A stretch of DNA of 64,000 nt, from NCBI GenBank assembly GCA_020631355.1, contig JAHDHL010000004.1, positions 1 through 64,000 on the forward strand, given 5' to 3'. The position numbers were made by a program, and so were the translations under genes. The first letter of the stretch is position 1. The number at the start of each line of letters is the position of its first letter. Below, piece after piece: positions 10,051-20,372 of this stretch. The stretch comes from Saprospiraceae bacterium (GTDB lineage: Bacteria > Bacteroidota > Bacteroidia > Chitinophagales > Saprospiraceae). The notes beneath the pieces are model-generated. The model saw only the letters and a list, made by a program, of their open reading frames with translations, searched no databases and was not told the origin of the DNA.

Positions 10051-10269
10051 TTATTAGTCCAATCATCGAGACTATCATTATTCATTGTCAAATCAAAGAC
10101 TTATGCTTTTGAATGATTATACATTCCAATGGAAACAGGTCTCATCACACGATGCATTCGCTTTCTGCATCCTCGAATTGGAAGCATTATCGGAATATCT
10201 GGAACATTGACGAATAAAGCGTGTTCTTTTCAAATAGCCCCGAATAAGATATTGAAACCATAAAAGGAT

Positions 10270-10277
10270 TATCTTTG
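10270..10277 (+). promoter_or_regulatory. -7 promoter element of the acyl-CoA mutase gene
   Basis: TATCTTTG is an exact match to the Bacteroidota -7 consensus TAnnTTTG. A TTG at 10252-10254 is the only nearby -33 candidate, and its 15-bp spacing is short. The ATG of the mutase at 10342 lies 65 bp downstream. Confidence 0.5.
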
Positions 10278-10341
10278 CAGCCATATTCAGGAGCCTTGGA
10301 GTTTGCAAATACCAAAGCTGAGTCCTAAACCAAATTATTAC

Positions 10342-13300
10342 ATGGAGCAAGTATTACCATACCAGCCTAAGCACAAAGTAAGAATCGTAACTGCGGCCTC
10401 TCTCTTTGATGGCCATGATGCCGCCATTAATATCATGAGAAGAATCATGCAGTCATCCGGAGCCGAAATCATCCATCTCGGTCATAACCGATCCGTGCAT
10501 GAAATCGTGAATACAGCCATACAGGAGGATGTACAGGGAATTGCCATTACCTCTTATCAGGGAGGCCATAATGAATTCTTCAAGTACATGTATGACTTAC
10601 TCAAGGAGAGAGGTGCCAGCCAAATCAAGATTTATGGTGGGGGTGGCGGAACAATCCTACCTACGGAAATCGAGGAACTCATGGATTATGGCATTGCCAG
10701 AATCTACTCTCCTGATGATGGCCGTACCATGGGGCTACAAGGTATGATCAATGATGTACTCCAAGGATGTGATTTCCCAACGGGACTGAACCTGAATGGA
10801 GAAGTGAAACGATTGGACTCCAAGGATGCCACAGCCATCGCCAGGGCCATTTCAGCTGTTGAGAATTTCCCTGAGGAAAGTAATGGCTGGATGACCGAAC
10901 TAAGAGCAAGTATCAAGGATAGTACTACTCCAGTCCTAGGAATCACAGGTACGGGTGGTGCCGGAAAATCCTCCTTGGTGGATGAACTCGTCAGGAGATT
11001 CATCCTGGATTTTGAGGACAAGACCATTGGTGTCATTTCTGTGGATCCCTCCAAGAGGAAAACAGGAGGAGCCTTGTTAGGTGACAGAATCAGGATGAAT
11101 TCAGTGAATCATCCAAGGGCCTATATGCGTTCACTTGCCACAAGACAATCCAACCTGGCCTTATCCAAGCATGTACAGGCCGCTGTGGATATACTCAAAG
11201 CTGCACAATTCGATTTGATCATATTGGAAACTTCCGGTATCGGCCAATCGGACACTGAAATCATTGACCATTCTGATTGTTCCCTTTATGTGATGACTCC
11301 TGAATACGGAGCTGCCACACAATTGGAAAAAATAGACATGTTGGATTTTGCGGACATCATCGCCCTGAATAAATTCGATAAGAGAGGAGCCTTGGATGCG
11401 CTAAGGGATGTAAGGAAACAATACCAAAGAAATCACAACAAGTGGCATGATCCGATTGATGACATGCCGGTATACGGAACGATTGCCAGTCAGTTCAATG
11501 ATCCGGGTATGAACAATCTTTATCGACAGATAATGGACAAGATTGTTGAAAGGACAGGTGCTGATTTGAAATCCACCTATGGTATCACTGATGCCATGAG
11601 TGAAAAAATCTATATCATACCTCCCAAAAGAACCCGTTACCTTGCGGAGATTGCAGAGAATAATCGCCAATATGATGCTTGGGCTGACCGCCAATGTAAT
11701 ATTGCAAGGAGATTATTCGGTCTGAAAGAATCCATTGCCCACATTGAGAAAGCTGAAAATGTGGAAAGTAGGGATGCCGTCCTGCAAGTCCTGAATAGTC
11801 AGTACAATGATTTGGAATTGGATTTGGACGGACGTTGCAAGCGAATCCTCGACACTTGGGAATCCAAGAAAGCTGCATACAAAGCAGATGAATTCATCTA
11901 TAAGGTCAGAACGAGGGAAATCAAGGTTCCGACGCATACCACTTCATTATCCCATCAGAAAATACCTCGGGTAGCCCTACCCAGATTCAAGGATTGGGGT
12001 GAAATCCTGCGTTATGTATTACAGGAAAATGTTCCGGGTGAATTCCCATTCACAGCAGGCGTATTCCCATTCAAGCGTTCGGGGGAGGACCCAACAAGGA
12101 TGTTTGCGGGTGAGGGTGGCCCCGAAAGAACCAATAAGCGTTTCCATTATGTTTCCTTGGACATGCCTGCCAACCGCCTAAGTACAGCTTTCGATTCCGT
12201 TACATTATATGGAGAGGACCCTGATTACAGACCTGACATTTATGGTAAGATTGGGAATTCGGGAGTAAGTGTCTGTTGTTTGGATGATGCTAAGAAATTG
12301 TACTCAGGATTCAACCTATCCCTACCGAATACTTCAGTTTCGATGACCATCAATGGCCCTGCTGCCACCATCTGTGCATTCTTTCTCAATGCCGCCATTG
12401 ACCAGCAATGCGAAATTTATATCAAGGAGAATGGATTGGAGCATTTGGTAGAGTCGAAGTTGAAGGAACTGTATGACGACAACAACCTCCCTCGACCTAA
12501 GTATTATGCCCCTATCCCCAAGGGAAATGATGGATTGGGACTGATGCTTTTGGGATTGACAGGGGACCAAGTACTCGAACCGGAAGTTTATAATGAAATC
12601 AAGGCCAAAACCCTAACAGCAGTCAGGGGAACCGTACAAGCAGATATTCTTAAGGAAGATCAGGCTCAGAATACTTGTATCTTCTCCACAGAGTTCTCAC
12701 TCAGGCTCATGGGCGATGTACAACAGTATTTTATTGACCATAATGTGAGGAATTTCTATTCCGTGTCCATTTCGGGTTATCATATTGCGGAAGCAGGGGC
12801 CAATCCTATTTCACAATTGGCATTCACACTTGCTAATGGATTCACTTTCGTGGAATATTATCTATCAAGGGGGATGGATATCAATAAATTCGCACCGAAT
12901 TTGTCATTCTTCTTTTCGAATGGGGTTGATCCTGAATATGCCGTTATTGGACGAGTCGCAAGAAGGATTTGGTCCAAGGCCATGAAACTGAAATACGATG
13001 CCAACGAAAGGAGTCAGAAACTGAAGTATCATATTCAGACATCAGGTAGGTCATTACATGCTCAGGAAATTTCATTCAATGATATCCGTACTACCCTCCA
13101 AGCTCTTTATGCCATCTATGACAATTGTAATTCATTACATACCAATGCATATGATGAGGCCATAACAACGCCTACCGAAGAATCGGTAAGACGAGCCATG
13201 GCCATACAAATGATCATCAATCACGAGTTCGGCTTGGCAAAGAATGAGAATCCTAACCAGGGTTCCTACATTATTGAGGAATTGACGGACTTGGTGGAAG

Positions 13301-13725
13301 AAGCTGTATTGATGGAATTCGAAAGAATTACGGAAAGAGGTGGTGTATTGGGTGCCATGGAAACCATGTACCAAAGGGGTAAGATTCAGGAAGAATCCTT
13401 GTATTATGAAACCCTGAAGCATACCGGTGAATACAAGATTATTGGTGTGAATACCTTCCTTTCCAAGGAAGGTTCGCCAACCATTATCCCAGAGGAAGTC
13501 ATCAGGGCTACAGAAGCGGAAAAAGAGGATCAAATCAATACCTTGAAAGGATTACAATCCGCTAACGAAACTACTGCCAATCGACTATTGAAAGAACTTC
13601 AGCAAGTGGCCATTGAGAATGGCAATGTCTTCGAAAAACTGATGGAGGTAACCAAGCATTGTTCCCTTGGACAGGTTACGAATGCCCTGTATGATGTGGG
13701 AGGTCAATACAGGAGGAATATGTAG
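10342..13725 (+). CDS. icmF: fused B12-dependent acyl-CoA mutase (isobutyryl-CoA mutase type)
   Basis: The product has 1127 residues from the ATG at 10342; a TTG at 10303 would add 13. The N-terminal B12-binding domain carries DGHD (histidine ligand at residue 25). Next is a MeaB-type G-protein chaperone with P-loop G-TGGAGKSS at about 200-212. The C-terminal half is the acyl-CoA-binding mutase barrel. This order (B12 domain, GTPase, mutase) defines IcmF, which interconverts isobutyryl- and n-butyryl-CoA or related branched acyl-CoAs, whereas methylmalonyl-CoA mutases have the reverse domain order and no internal GTPase. The role would be in branched-chain amino acid or fatty acid metabolism in the cytoplasm. 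Substrate preference cannot be decided by eye. Confidence 0.95.
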   Translation: MEQVLPYQPKHKVRIVTAASLFDGHDAAINIMRRIMQSSGAEIIHLGHNRSVHEIVNTAIQEDVQGIAITSYQGGHNEFFKYMYDLLKERGASQIKIYGGGGGTILPTEIEELMDYGIARIYSPDDGRTMGLQGMINDVLQGCDFPTGLNLNGEVKRLDSKDATAIARAISAVENFPEESNGWMTELRASIKDSTTPVLGITGTGGAGKSSLVDELVRRFILDFEDKTIGVISVDPSKRKTGGALLGDRIRMNSVNHPRAYMRSLATRQSNLALSKHVQAAVDILKAAQFDLIILETSGIGQSDTEIIDHSDCSLYVMTPEYGAATQLEKIDMLDFADIIALNKFDKRGALDALRDVRKQYQRNHNKWHDPIDDMPVYGTIASQFNDPGMNNLYRQIMDKIVERTGADLKSTYGITDAMSEKIYIIPPKRTRYLAEIAENNRQYDAWADRQCNIARRLFGLKESIAHIEKAENVESRDAVLQVLNSQYNDLELDLDGRCKRILDTWESKKAAYKADEFIYKVRTREIKVPTHTTSLSHQKIPRVALPRFKDWGEILRYVLQENVPGEFPFTAGVFPFKRSGEDPTRMFAGEGGPERTNKRFHYVSLDMPANRLSTAFDSVTLYGEDPDYRPDIYGKIGNSGVSVCCLDDAKKLYSGFNLSLPNTSVSMTINGPAATICAFFLNAAIDQQCEIYIKENGLEHLVESKLKELYDDNNLPRPKYYAPIPKGNDGLGLMLLGLTGDQVLEPEVYNEIKAKTLTAVRGTVQADILKEDQAQNTCIFSTEFSLRLMGDVQQYFIDHNVRNFYSVSISGYHIAEAGANPISQLAFTLANGFTFVEYYLSRGMDINKFAPNLSFFFSNGVDPEYAVIGRVARRIWSKAMKLKYDANERSQKLKYHIQTSGRSLHAQEISFNDIRTTLQALYAIYDNCNSLHTNAYDEAITTPTEESVRRAMAIQMIINHEFGLAKNENPNQGSYIIEELTDLVEEAVLMEFERITERGGVLGAMETMYQRGKIQEESLYYETLKHTGEYKIIGVNTFLSKEGSPTIIPEEVIRATEAEKEDQINTLKGLQSANETTANRLLKELQQVAIENGNVFEKLMEVTKHCSLGQVTNALYDVGGQYRRNM

Positions 13726-13756
13726 TGGGAATAAGATACTGGACTATAAAATATCA

Positions 13757-13808
13757 GACGACAAGATGCTAGAAATCCCAATATTCTTTAGTCTAGCATC
13801 TTGTCGTC
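13757..13808. terminator. long hairpin between convergent genes
   Basis: Arms of 17 bp (13757-13773 and 13792-13808) match perfectly around an 18-nt loop. No T-run follows on either strand. An alternative outer pairing (ACTGGAC at 13738-13744 with GTCCAGT at 13806-13812) competes with the base of the stem. It lies between the mutase and the lipase genes, which converge, so a bidirectional stop is likely. Confidence 0.55.
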
Positions 13809-13841
13809 CAGTGTCTGTAATTCCAAACACCCTATACTTCA

Positions 13842-15173
13842 CTAATAGAACTGAGCCACAATAACACCGTCTGTTTCTGATTTCAGATTCGGAACCGTAA
13901 TGGTCTTACCATTCAGATCTATCGTAACAGAACTCGGGCTTGATGTAGGAATATACATATCCACAGCTGCAAGGAAAGTAGGCACCAAGGCCCAGGAACC
14001 TCCGATGTCTGTCAAATCGGAAGTCTGATTATCATTCCCATCATAATAGAACATTGCTATCGTAGAATTCTCGGGTGCCGTAAATTCTGGTGTGGATAAT
14101 ACATTCCCATCCACTGAAAGTACATCCCTGCCATTGATTACTGCCTTGCTTCCCGAATAGAATGCCAATACGGTCTGATTATCATCGCTGGGCAATGACC
14201 CCAGCAGCACCCCGCCTAAACCGCCAGTAGGAATCGTCCTCAAATAGACCAATTCACTGGACCTGACAAAAGCTTCCCTAAAGTAATGCACTTTCCTACT
14301 CCCATCACTGGGAATTACTTCGAATTCGTAGTTGATACTGCCCCTTAATGCCACTGGACCATAATCACCATTCACATCCGATGTAGCAGAAGCTTCGGGT
14401 GTATCTACTATTCGAGAGCCATCAGCCGGACTGACTTCATATATATTGATTGTTGCACCCTCCATAGGAATGTTCTCACCAAATGAAACGACCCTACCCG
14501 ACACCCTGATATCTGTTTCCGGGGTTATTTCAGTTGTTGAGGGTGAATTACCATCATTGAAGAAAGCATGCATCAATTCGAAGGTCGGTACACTCGTCGC
14601 TACTTCGTAATGATCCTTATCAGTCTGCATCTCATTAACAGCATCCGGGATATCCCCACCTTGAACCACCAAGTCTTCCGTAGACCAGATATTCATTGTA
14701 GGGACTTCTCCATTAGGTCCGGCAGGTCCATCAGTCGGATTCCCTGCCAAGTGGACATAATGCGCAACCTTAGTAGCTCTTTCGGCTGTTCCCAAATAAC
14801 TGTAACAAGTTCCACTCCCTGCAGAATGACCTGCCAAATCCACTTGCGCGAAACCTGTGGCATTCAATACATCATCTATGAATGCATCCAACTCGGTAGT
14901 CGCATCACTACCAAAGGCCAAGGTATTCCAATCAAAGGCATATAGATTCTGATTACAGTATCCATTACTTGCAAATCGCTGGAGTTGGAGTTCGTAGGTA
15001 TCGCCCGAAGCCAGGAATCCATGTACCAGAATGATGGGTCGCAATGTGGAATCGCAGGTCATTTCATTCCCTGTCATACCACCATCGGTTCCTCCGTCCT
15101 TATCATCCTTACAATTGAGACTGAGTAATGCCAAGGCTAGGAGTAGTATAAAGTTCATCGTATTCGTTTTCAT
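13842..15173 (-). CDS. lipase/esterase-like lipoprotein
   Basis: A 443-residue protein. The N-terminal hydrophobic segment ends at Cys21, followed by KDDKDGG. A lysine/acidic run right after the lipid cysteine resembles the lipoprotein export signal of Bacteroidota, so surface display is likely. Residues about 45-190 form an alpha/beta hydrolase with the oxyanion strand IILVHGF and the nucleophile elbow GHSAG. A carboxypeptidase-regulatory-like beta-sandwich (VSGRVVSFGENIPMEGATI) starts near residue 228, followed by a C-terminal beta domain. Extracellular ester hydrolysis is expected, with unknown substrate. The gene converges with the mutase gene. Confidence 0.85.
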   Translation of the reverse strand: MKTNTMNFILLLALALLSLNCKDDKDGGTDGGMTGNEMTCDSTLRPIILVHGFLASGDTYELQLQRFASNGYCNQNLYAFDWNTLAFGSDATTELDAFIDDVLNATGFAQVDLAGHSAGSGTCYSYLGTAERATKVAHYVHLAGNPTDGPAGPNGEVPTMNIWSTEDLVVQGGDIPDAVNEMQTDKDHYEVATSVPTFELMHAFFNDGNSPSTTEITPETDIRVSGRVVSFGENIPMEGATINIYEVSPADGSRIVDTPEASATSDVNGDYGPVALRGSINYEFEVIPSDGSRKVHYFREAFVRSSELVYLRTIPTGGLGGVLLGSLPSDDNQTVLAFYSGSKAVINGRDVLSVDGNVLSTPEFTAPENSTIAMFYYDGNDNQTSDLTDIGGSWALVPTFLAAVDMYIPTSSPSSVTIDLNGKTITVPNLKSETDGVIVAQFY

Positions 15174-15321
15174 GGAAGTAGAATGTTATTTAGAAAAAAA
15201 TGTTCAAAGTGTCCTCGGTACACTATTAAGTTCTGATTTTATTGAAAAGCTAATTTACAAATACACACTAATTTAGTTGTTTTATATATATTAGTAATTC
15301 ATCTATATCAAAGCAAACGAA

Positions 15322-16077
15322 ATGAAAAGGCACCTCCTCCTGGCCCTAAGTCCATTCCTATTCTTATATGCATGTTCATCGCATTCTGATGGTGAAACAG
15401 AAGCAGTAACTGCAAATGAATCAGACAGTGCGGAAATCAGTACCCATATCTTTGAAATCAAGGACCAGTGTGCTGTCATCCTTAGTCATAGCGTAGCGGA
15501 ATTGGATTCCATGCAAGCTGCCGTATCTGATGATATCTGGGCGGAAATTGCCTCTGACATCGGTTATTACAATGCAACAGCCACAGAGGATTTGGATGCC
15601 CGTGGCATCAAGGTCATTGATATAGATGATGAACAAATCGCATTCGTACAGCGCAATGGCCAGCGAACCGTCATCAGTAGGAGAACCTATGATTATGACA
15701 TGGTTTTCTTCAATCCTGAAAAGCGTCCCAAGGGAACTTATACCGCCCAATACGAGGAAGATCTTTCTTATTTTGGTATTGCACCAGACGTGGTTTTTCT
15801 AGAAGGATATTGGGTAAGTGACCAGCACCCTGACCAACACGACCATACTTTCGAATATTTTTATAAAACCTCATACATCAATGACGAACCATTCCTACAG
15901 GTTTTTGATAGTGGGAAAATCATTGAGGAAGAAGTCATCAATCCCCAGAAAGATGGATCATTCAAGCATCCTAACGAGGATATATCCTATACCTTTTCGG
16001 ACAATGCCATCACTATTATGGAAAACGGTTCGGTGAGGGGTTTGGTCAAAGTGGGAGAAGATCGGATACAGGAATAA
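15322..16077 (+). CDS. lipoprotein of unknown function
   Basis: A 251-residue protein with a good lipobox (LYAC, Cys18) followed by an acidic, low-complexity linker to about residue 40. The mature domain is beta-rich (for example DIDDEQIAFVQRNGQRTVISRRTYDYDMVF). A histidine/aspartate cluster (DQHPDQHDHTFEYFYKTSY) lies in the C-terminal half and might bind metal, but that is a guess. Forty-six base pairs separate it from the AraC-type regulator downstream on the same strand. No family was recognised. Confidence 0.8.
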   Translation: MKRHLLLALSPFLFLYACSSHSDGETEAVTANESDSAEISTHIFEIKDQCAVILSHSVAELDSMQAAVSDDIWAEIASDIGYYNATATEDLDARGIKVIDIDDEQIAFVQRNGQRTVISRRTYDYDMVFFNPEKRPKGTYTAQYEEDLSYFGIAPDVVFLEGYWVSDQHPDQHDHTFEYFYKTSYINDEPFLQVFDSGKIIEEEVINPQKDGSFKHPNEDISYTFSDNAITIMENGSVRGLVKVGEDRIQE

Positions 16078-16123
16078 AATAGCCAGATACCCCATCTCCT
16101 ACCCTCGCCAACGCAAATAAAGC

Positions 16124-16999
16124 ATGAGAGAAAACCCATTACATATCCAATTCGTTAATAGGCAGAATCCGAAAGCCGAATTGGATATATTGGTTTTGGA
16201 ACATCTGCTTAGTCGGAAATACAAGGATCATTCTCCTTTCAATCTCCACTTGGTAGAGTTCTATCTCATCATCCTCATTACAGATGGAACGGGACTACAT
16301 ACCATAGATTTCACCGACTATGCCTGTAAGCAAGGAACCATACTGACCATTCGCAGGAATCAAATCCATAAATTCCACCTGAATAAGGACATCAAGGGTA
16401 AGGCCATATTATTCACGGATGAGTTCCTGAATAGTTATCTGGGCCAACTGGAATACAAAAAGACCTTGCAATTATTCAATGAATTATTGGGAACGCCATG
16501 TATCCAACTTTCCAAGGATGAGCATCATGAGATACTTGGACTTATCGAACGAATGGATAGGGAATATTTCGAGTTGAATGATGACCAATCATCGGGTATA
16601 CTCAGGAGTGAACTCCATATTCTTATCCATAAATTATTCAGGATCAAATCCAGGGAGCACGAAGTGATTTTCAATAAGAAATATCTGAATGAATTCATCC
16701 GATTCCAAGAACTGGTGGAAGATAAGATTACCGAATCCGCAAGGGTATCGGATTATGCCAGAATGATGGGTGTCAGTACGAAGACACTGAATAATATCAC
16801 TCAGAATATCACAAACCAATCTGCCAAGGAATTTCTGGATGAAATCCTCATCAAGCAAATCAAAAGATTGCTCATCAATACTCAATATACGGCCAAGGAA
16901 ATCACCTTCCTTACAGGTTTCAAGGAAACCAGCAATTTCCACAAGTACTTCAAAAAGCATATGGGAGTTACTCCTGAACAATTCCGTAGTCTTTCCTAG
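16124..16999 (+). CDS. AraC-family transcriptional regulator
   Basis: A 291-residue protein. The N-terminal half is a cupin-like sensing domain (GLHTIDFTDYACKQGTILTI, with the following strand HKFHL). The C-terminal hundred residues carry the double helix-turn-helix: first helix pair around DYARMMGVSTKTLNNI, second around TAKEITFLTGFKETSNFHKYFKKH, ending in GVTPEQFR. This is the standard AraC/XylS layout and length. The gene lies between a lipoprotein and a SnoaL-like protein on the same strand, so it may regulate one of them. Its effector is unknown. Confidence 0.95.
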   Translation: MRENPLHIQFVNRQNPKAELDILVLEHLLSRKYKDHSPFNLHLVEFYLIILITDGTGLHTIDFTDYACKQGTILTIRRNQIHKFHLNKDIKGKAILFTDEFLNSYLGQLEYKKTLQLFNELLGTPCIQLSKDEHHEILGLIERMDREYFELNDDQSSGILRSELHILIHKLFRIKSREHEVIFNKKYLNEFIRFQELVEDKITESARVSDYARMMGVSTKTLNNITQNITNQSAKEFLDEILIKQIKRLLINTQYTAKEITFLTGFKETSNFHKYFKKHMGVTPEQFRSLS

Positions 17000-17100
17000 A
17001 ATACCCCAGATTTTCCCAAAAGTATAATATACCGGCTGATAAGTATATCTGTTCTACTTGGTTTTGCTCGCATCTTTGTGTTATCAAAACATTATTCAAG

Positions 17101-17985
17101 ATGAAGACAAAATCATTTATCGTACTATGGGCATTGGCATTTGTGCTGGTAAGCTGCAACAAAGTAACACCCGTAGATACACCACCTAATAATTCAGAAG
17201 AAAAGATGGAACAAACAGATGCAAAATCAGTAGCATTGGCAGGCATGAATGCCATGTTCAAGGATTTCAGCCAAGAGGAAACAAAGAAGTACCTTGCTGC
17301 CGACTACATTCAGCACAACCCAGGTGTACCGACTGGTGCTGAGCCTATTATAGGTTTCTTACCTGGTCTAAAAGAGGCTGGAATCACTTGTGAATCGCAC
17401 CGTATCTTTCAAGATGGCGACCATGTGGTCTTTCATAATTCCTATGATAATGCGCAGGCATTCGGTGCTGAAAAAATCGTTACTTTCGATGTATTCAGGA
17501 TAGCTGACGGAAAAATAGCGGAACACTGGGACAATATCACACCACTAGTGACGGAGACCGTAAGTGGCAGAACCCAAGTTGATGGCCCGACGGAAATCAC
17601 GGATTTGGATAAGACGGATGAGAACAAGGAAATGGTAAAGAATTTCATTGATGACGTACTATTCGGAAAGAATCCGCAGAAGATTACGGATTATGTAAGT
17701 ACCGAAAAATACCATCAACACAATACTGCGATTGGAGATGGTTTGGATGGCTTGGGTAAGGCTTTGGAATACTTAGCTTCCCAGAACGACATGTTCCAAT
17801 ATGAGAAAGTACATAAGATATTGGGAGAAGGTAATTTTGTATTGGCAATGAGTGAGGGTAATTGGCATGGCAAGGCTCAGGCTTTCTATGATTTGTTCAG
17901 AATCGAGGATGGAAAGATTGTGGAACACTGGGATGTTATTCAGGAAATTCCTGCTGAGATGGCCCACGAGAATGGTAAGTTCTAG
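17101..17985 (+). CDS. lipoprotein with two SnoaL-like domains
   Basis: A 294-residue protein with lipobox LVSC (Cys19). Two SnoaL/NTF2-like domains follow in tandem (about 42-160 and 176-290). Each contains a Y-x-QHN motif and a near-identical ending, DVFRIADGKIAEHWD in the first and DLFRIEDGKIVEHWD in the second. Single-domain relatives are predicted polyketide-cyclase-like or aldol-type enzymes, and many are uncharacterised. The duplicated form gives an internal pseudo-dimer. A CATCTTTG sequence at 17071-17078 is one mismatch from the -7 consensus and probably gives it its own promoter. Confidence 0.85.
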   Translation: MKTKSFIVLWALAFVLVSCNKVTPVDTPPNNSEEKMEQTDAKSVALAGMNAMFKDFSQEETKKYLAADYIQHNPGVPTGAEPIIGFLPGLKEAGITCESHRIFQDGDHVVFHNSYDNAQAFGAEKIVTFDVFRIADGKIAEHWDNITPLVTETVSGRTQVDGPTEITDLDKTDENKEMVKNFIDDVLFGKNPQKITDYVSTEKYHQHNTAIGDGLDGLGKALEYLASQNDMFQYEKVHKILGEGNFVLAMSEGNWHGKAQAFYDLFRIEDGKIVEHWDVIQEIPAEMAHENGKF

Positions 17986-18014
17986 TTGTATTGCTGGATT
18001 ATTCCTTACGAACA

Positions 18015-18044
18015 AAAGGCTATTCCCTAACGGGAATAGCCTTT
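18015..18044. terminator. bidirectional intrinsic terminator
   Basis: AAAGGCTATTCCC at 18015-18027 pairs perfectly with 18032-18044 around a 4-nt loop. A-rich and T-rich flanks occur on both strands. It overlaps the stop codon of the SGNH hydrolase gene (18043-18045) and serves the converging SnoaL-like gene as well. Confidence 0.75.
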
Positions 18045-19284
18045 ATTCATTCTTACCCTCATTTAACTTCCTAGCGAGGCATCTTGCAAGAAAATCACAT
18101 CCTTTGGGGTTGAAATGTCCATCCAAAGGCCAATAATACGGCTGGGCTTTTTCCTTGTCATCCACTCCTATATCCACCAACTCCTTTCTCATATCGAGTA
18201 GTAGTACTTCTTCCTTAGATAATTCCACTATGACCTCATTCAATCCCCTATCCCAATACTCCTCCTTTTCAAAGTCTGCAATAACGGGATGTACAATCAC
18301 CCTAAAATCGAAGTGATGCTCGGAAGAAAGTGCTTTCATCCTTTTTATGACATCCATTATTATCCCTGGGGTTTTGGCATCCCTCTCCATATACTCATTA
18401 CTAGACATAAGGTAGTGATTCATATTCAATACGTCATGTACGACCCAACGTACCATATGGTTCAAGGCATAAATCCATTCCCAACTGGGCGGGGACCTAC
18501 GATAGGAACCATCCTCGCTGAACCTTTCCAAACCACCACGAAATAATACATCCCAATAATCCGAAGAATTGAGCGTCATGATGACTTGGTCAGGCTGATA
18601 ATCCAGCAGTTTATCCCTGAGTAGTACATATTCGAAAACCGGGTCGCTTCCTCCGATTCCTGCATTGATGAATTCAATCTGATTTCCCGACTGACTCACC
18701 ATTCTTTCTGTTTTCTTGATCCATGTGGAATCGTATTCCACCCCTACTCCCTCCGTAAAGGAATCACCCAGTATAATAATCCTGAAATCCCCATTCTTAT
18801 CCTTTTCTATTTCTCTTTCGGATAATCCTATGGAATTGGTTTTTCTTTCGTATGTGAATTCCTTTTTCTTTGATACAAGGATAGTATCTGTAGGATGAAC
18901 CCAGAATTGATCGGGTTTATTCTCATTATGGAAAAGGGAATAATATTTTCCTTGTGCATTAGAAACTTCAGCATGATTCCTATAATCCCCCTTCAATCTC
19001 AACCCCACTTCTATCAGGAAAAAAAGAAGCAGGAATGTTGTCACACTCAATAATACATTCCCTCTTGTATCACTCTTAACGTTGAATATTCCGAAAAAAA
19101 GATACAACAAGGCAAAACTCACCATGACCATGGAAAAGAGTAACATCAGCCATGATGCTCTATAAAGGAAATTATAGGTAAAGAAAACATAGGCTAAAAC
19201 AAAGGAAATTACCCCCATTACAAAAAGAGCAATTGATATCCAGCAATCTCTCGACATTAATATTTTAATTATCGCATTTTTCAT
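18043..19284 (-). CDS. membrane-anchored SGNH/GDSL-type hydrolase
   Basis: A 413-residue protein. Three transmembrane helices lie near residues 15-38, 43-64 and 77-95. The extracytoplasmic domain carries block I GDSFTEG with nucleophile Ser175, block II glycine in NAGIGGSDP, an asparagine in LNSSDYWD and the catalytic pair D-G-H in DGHFNPKG near the end. These are the four SGNH blocks. Members of this class act as esterases or acetyl-transfer/removal enzymes on extracellular polysaccharide, and the substrate is unknown here. An exact -7 element lies at 19349-19356. Confidence 0.9.
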   Translation of the reverse strand: MKNAIIKILMSRDCWISIALFVMGVISFVLAYVFFTYNFLYRASWLMLLFSMVMVSFALLYLFFGIFNVKSDTRGNVLLSVTTFLLLFFLIEVGLRLKGDYRNHAEVSNAQGKYYSLFHNENKPDQFWVHPTDTILVSKKKEFTYERKTNSIGLSEREIEKDKNGDFRIIILGDSFTEGVGVEYDSTWIKKTERMVSQSGNQIEFINAGIGGSDPVFEYVLLRDKLLDYQPDQVIMTLNSSDYWDVLFRGGLERFSEDGSYRRSPPSWEWIYALNHMVRWVVHDVLNMNHYLMSSNEYMERDAKTPGIIMDVIKRMKALSSEHHFDFRVIVHPVIADFEKEEYWDRGLNEVIVELSKEEVLLLDMRKELVDIGVDDKEKAQPYYWPLDGHFNPKGCDFLARCLARKLNEGKNE

Positions 19285-19348
19285 TCAGTACATATTAGGG
19301 CTTATCTTGGTATCAATAAGTATTTTTAGTCCCACATGACGCTCTGAC

Positions 19349-19356
19349 CAAAGATA
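19349..19356 (-). promoter_or_regulatory. -7 promoter element of the SGNH hydrolase gene
   Basis: On the minus strand this reads TATCTTTG, an exact TAnnTTTG match, 65 bp upstream of the ATG at 19284. No convincing -33 TTG was found at normal spacing. Confidence 0.45.
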
Positions 19357-19411
19357 GCAGATATAATCATACATTTAATGAAAACCCCCTGACCAAACTT
19401 ACGACTGAACC

Positions 19412-19792
19412 ATGACTGACATCCTCGACAATCATCTATTTGAGAACAAACCCAAACCCAGCAAACGTATATTCAGGTGCTTACTGGTTTTGCAGATTGT
19501 AGTCAGTGTACTATCGCTGTTTTTTTCCCTTAATGACGTGGAAAGCATCGTCGTAAGCGGGCCACTGACTTCCCTCCTTGGATTATTGACATTGGTTGCT
19601 GCCTGGTACATCAAAAGTAGGAGTGGAATACTCATAGGGGTATCTCCCATACTCATTTCAGTATTCTGGTTCATTATCATCGTACAATTCAATTGGTCCC
19701 CTAATACTGCCTTTTTCCCAGTGAATTCATCCCTCGTCCTTGCTGTGGTCCTGACTGTTGCCTTTGGTATCAAAGCATATGCCCGCCCCTAA
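19412..19792 (+). CDS. small membrane protein, unknown function
   Basis: A 126-residue protein. A soluble, positively charged N-terminus (about 20 residues) precedes four predicted transmembrane helices near 22-41, 46-66, 71-92 and 102-122. No motif was recognised. It is separated by 23 bp from the NlpC/P60-like gene, so the two may be cotranscribed. Confidence 0.75.
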   Translation: MTDILDNHLFENKPKPSKRIFRCLLVLQIVVSVLSLFFSLNDVESIVVSGPLTSLLGLLTLVAAWYIKSRSGILIGVSPILISVFWFIIIVQFNWSPNTAFFPVNSSLVLAVVLTVAFGIKAYARP

Positions 19793-19815
19793 GCTATACT
19801 TAATCGGAACCATAA

Positions 19816-20292
19816 TTGGAATATTTGCATTATGGTCGTATAGCAAAACTCTTGTGCATGGATGAACAAATTGACATTTCTGGGATTGAATCCATTACCG
19901 ATCTCCCGACCCGATTCCAGAACGTAACATACAGAGGAAAAAGAATACCAGGTGTGGCACAGGCATCAGACTTGTCACTGGGTGCGAATTGCCAATTATA
20001 TGCCTTTGAATTCCTAAAGGAATTCGGCAAGGAAATACCTGACTTCAGGTCCAGTGACCTTTGGGAGGATACCCAATGTACCTTGGTTGTGGAATATGAT
20101 TTCAAGCCCTTGGATATTTTTCTGTATCATTATCAACCTGAATCGTATGGTGCCCATGTTGGGGTTTATCTGAATCATCACCGAATCCTCCATTTGTCCA
20201 AGAAAAACGGATTACCTAAGATAGAAATTCATGAAGATTTGATTCAGCAGGATGCGTATAAGTATTTTATTGGAGCAAAGCGTGTAATATAA
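19816..20292 (+). CDS. putative NlpC/P60-like cysteine hydrolase
   Basis: The frame starts with TTG at 19816 (158 residues). An ATG at 19858 would remove the YGRIAKLLCM segment, which looks native, so I keep the longer form. The fold is suggested by a glycine-rich turn before a cysteine at a helix start (LGANCQLYAFEFL) and a conserved strand with histidine (YGAHVGVYL), followed by ILHLSKKNG. This Cys/His pattern is that of NlpC/P60-type papain-like hydrolases acting on peptidoglycan peptides or related amides. There is no signal peptide, so a cytoplasmic role or non-classical substrate is possible. Assignment by motif only. Confidence 0.65.
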   Translation: MEYLHYGRIAKLLCMDEQIDISGIESITDLPTRFQNVTYRGKRIPGVAQASDLSLGANCQLYAFEFLKEFGKEIPDFRSSDLWEDTQCTLVVEYDFKPLDIFLYHYQPESYGAHVGVYLNHHRILHLSKKNGLPKIEIHEDLIQQDAYKYFIGAKRVI

Positions 20293-20372
20293 ACGGAATG
20301 CAAAGCCATACATATATTTCGGGAACTATGACTCTGAGATATGGGTTATGATATTAGACTCAACCACAAATC

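Noticed and set aside
10117-10350. 77-residue minus-strand frame between the sensor kinase and mutase genes
   Set aside because: It overlaps the mutase promoter and start, has no recognisable features, and its composition looks non-coding.
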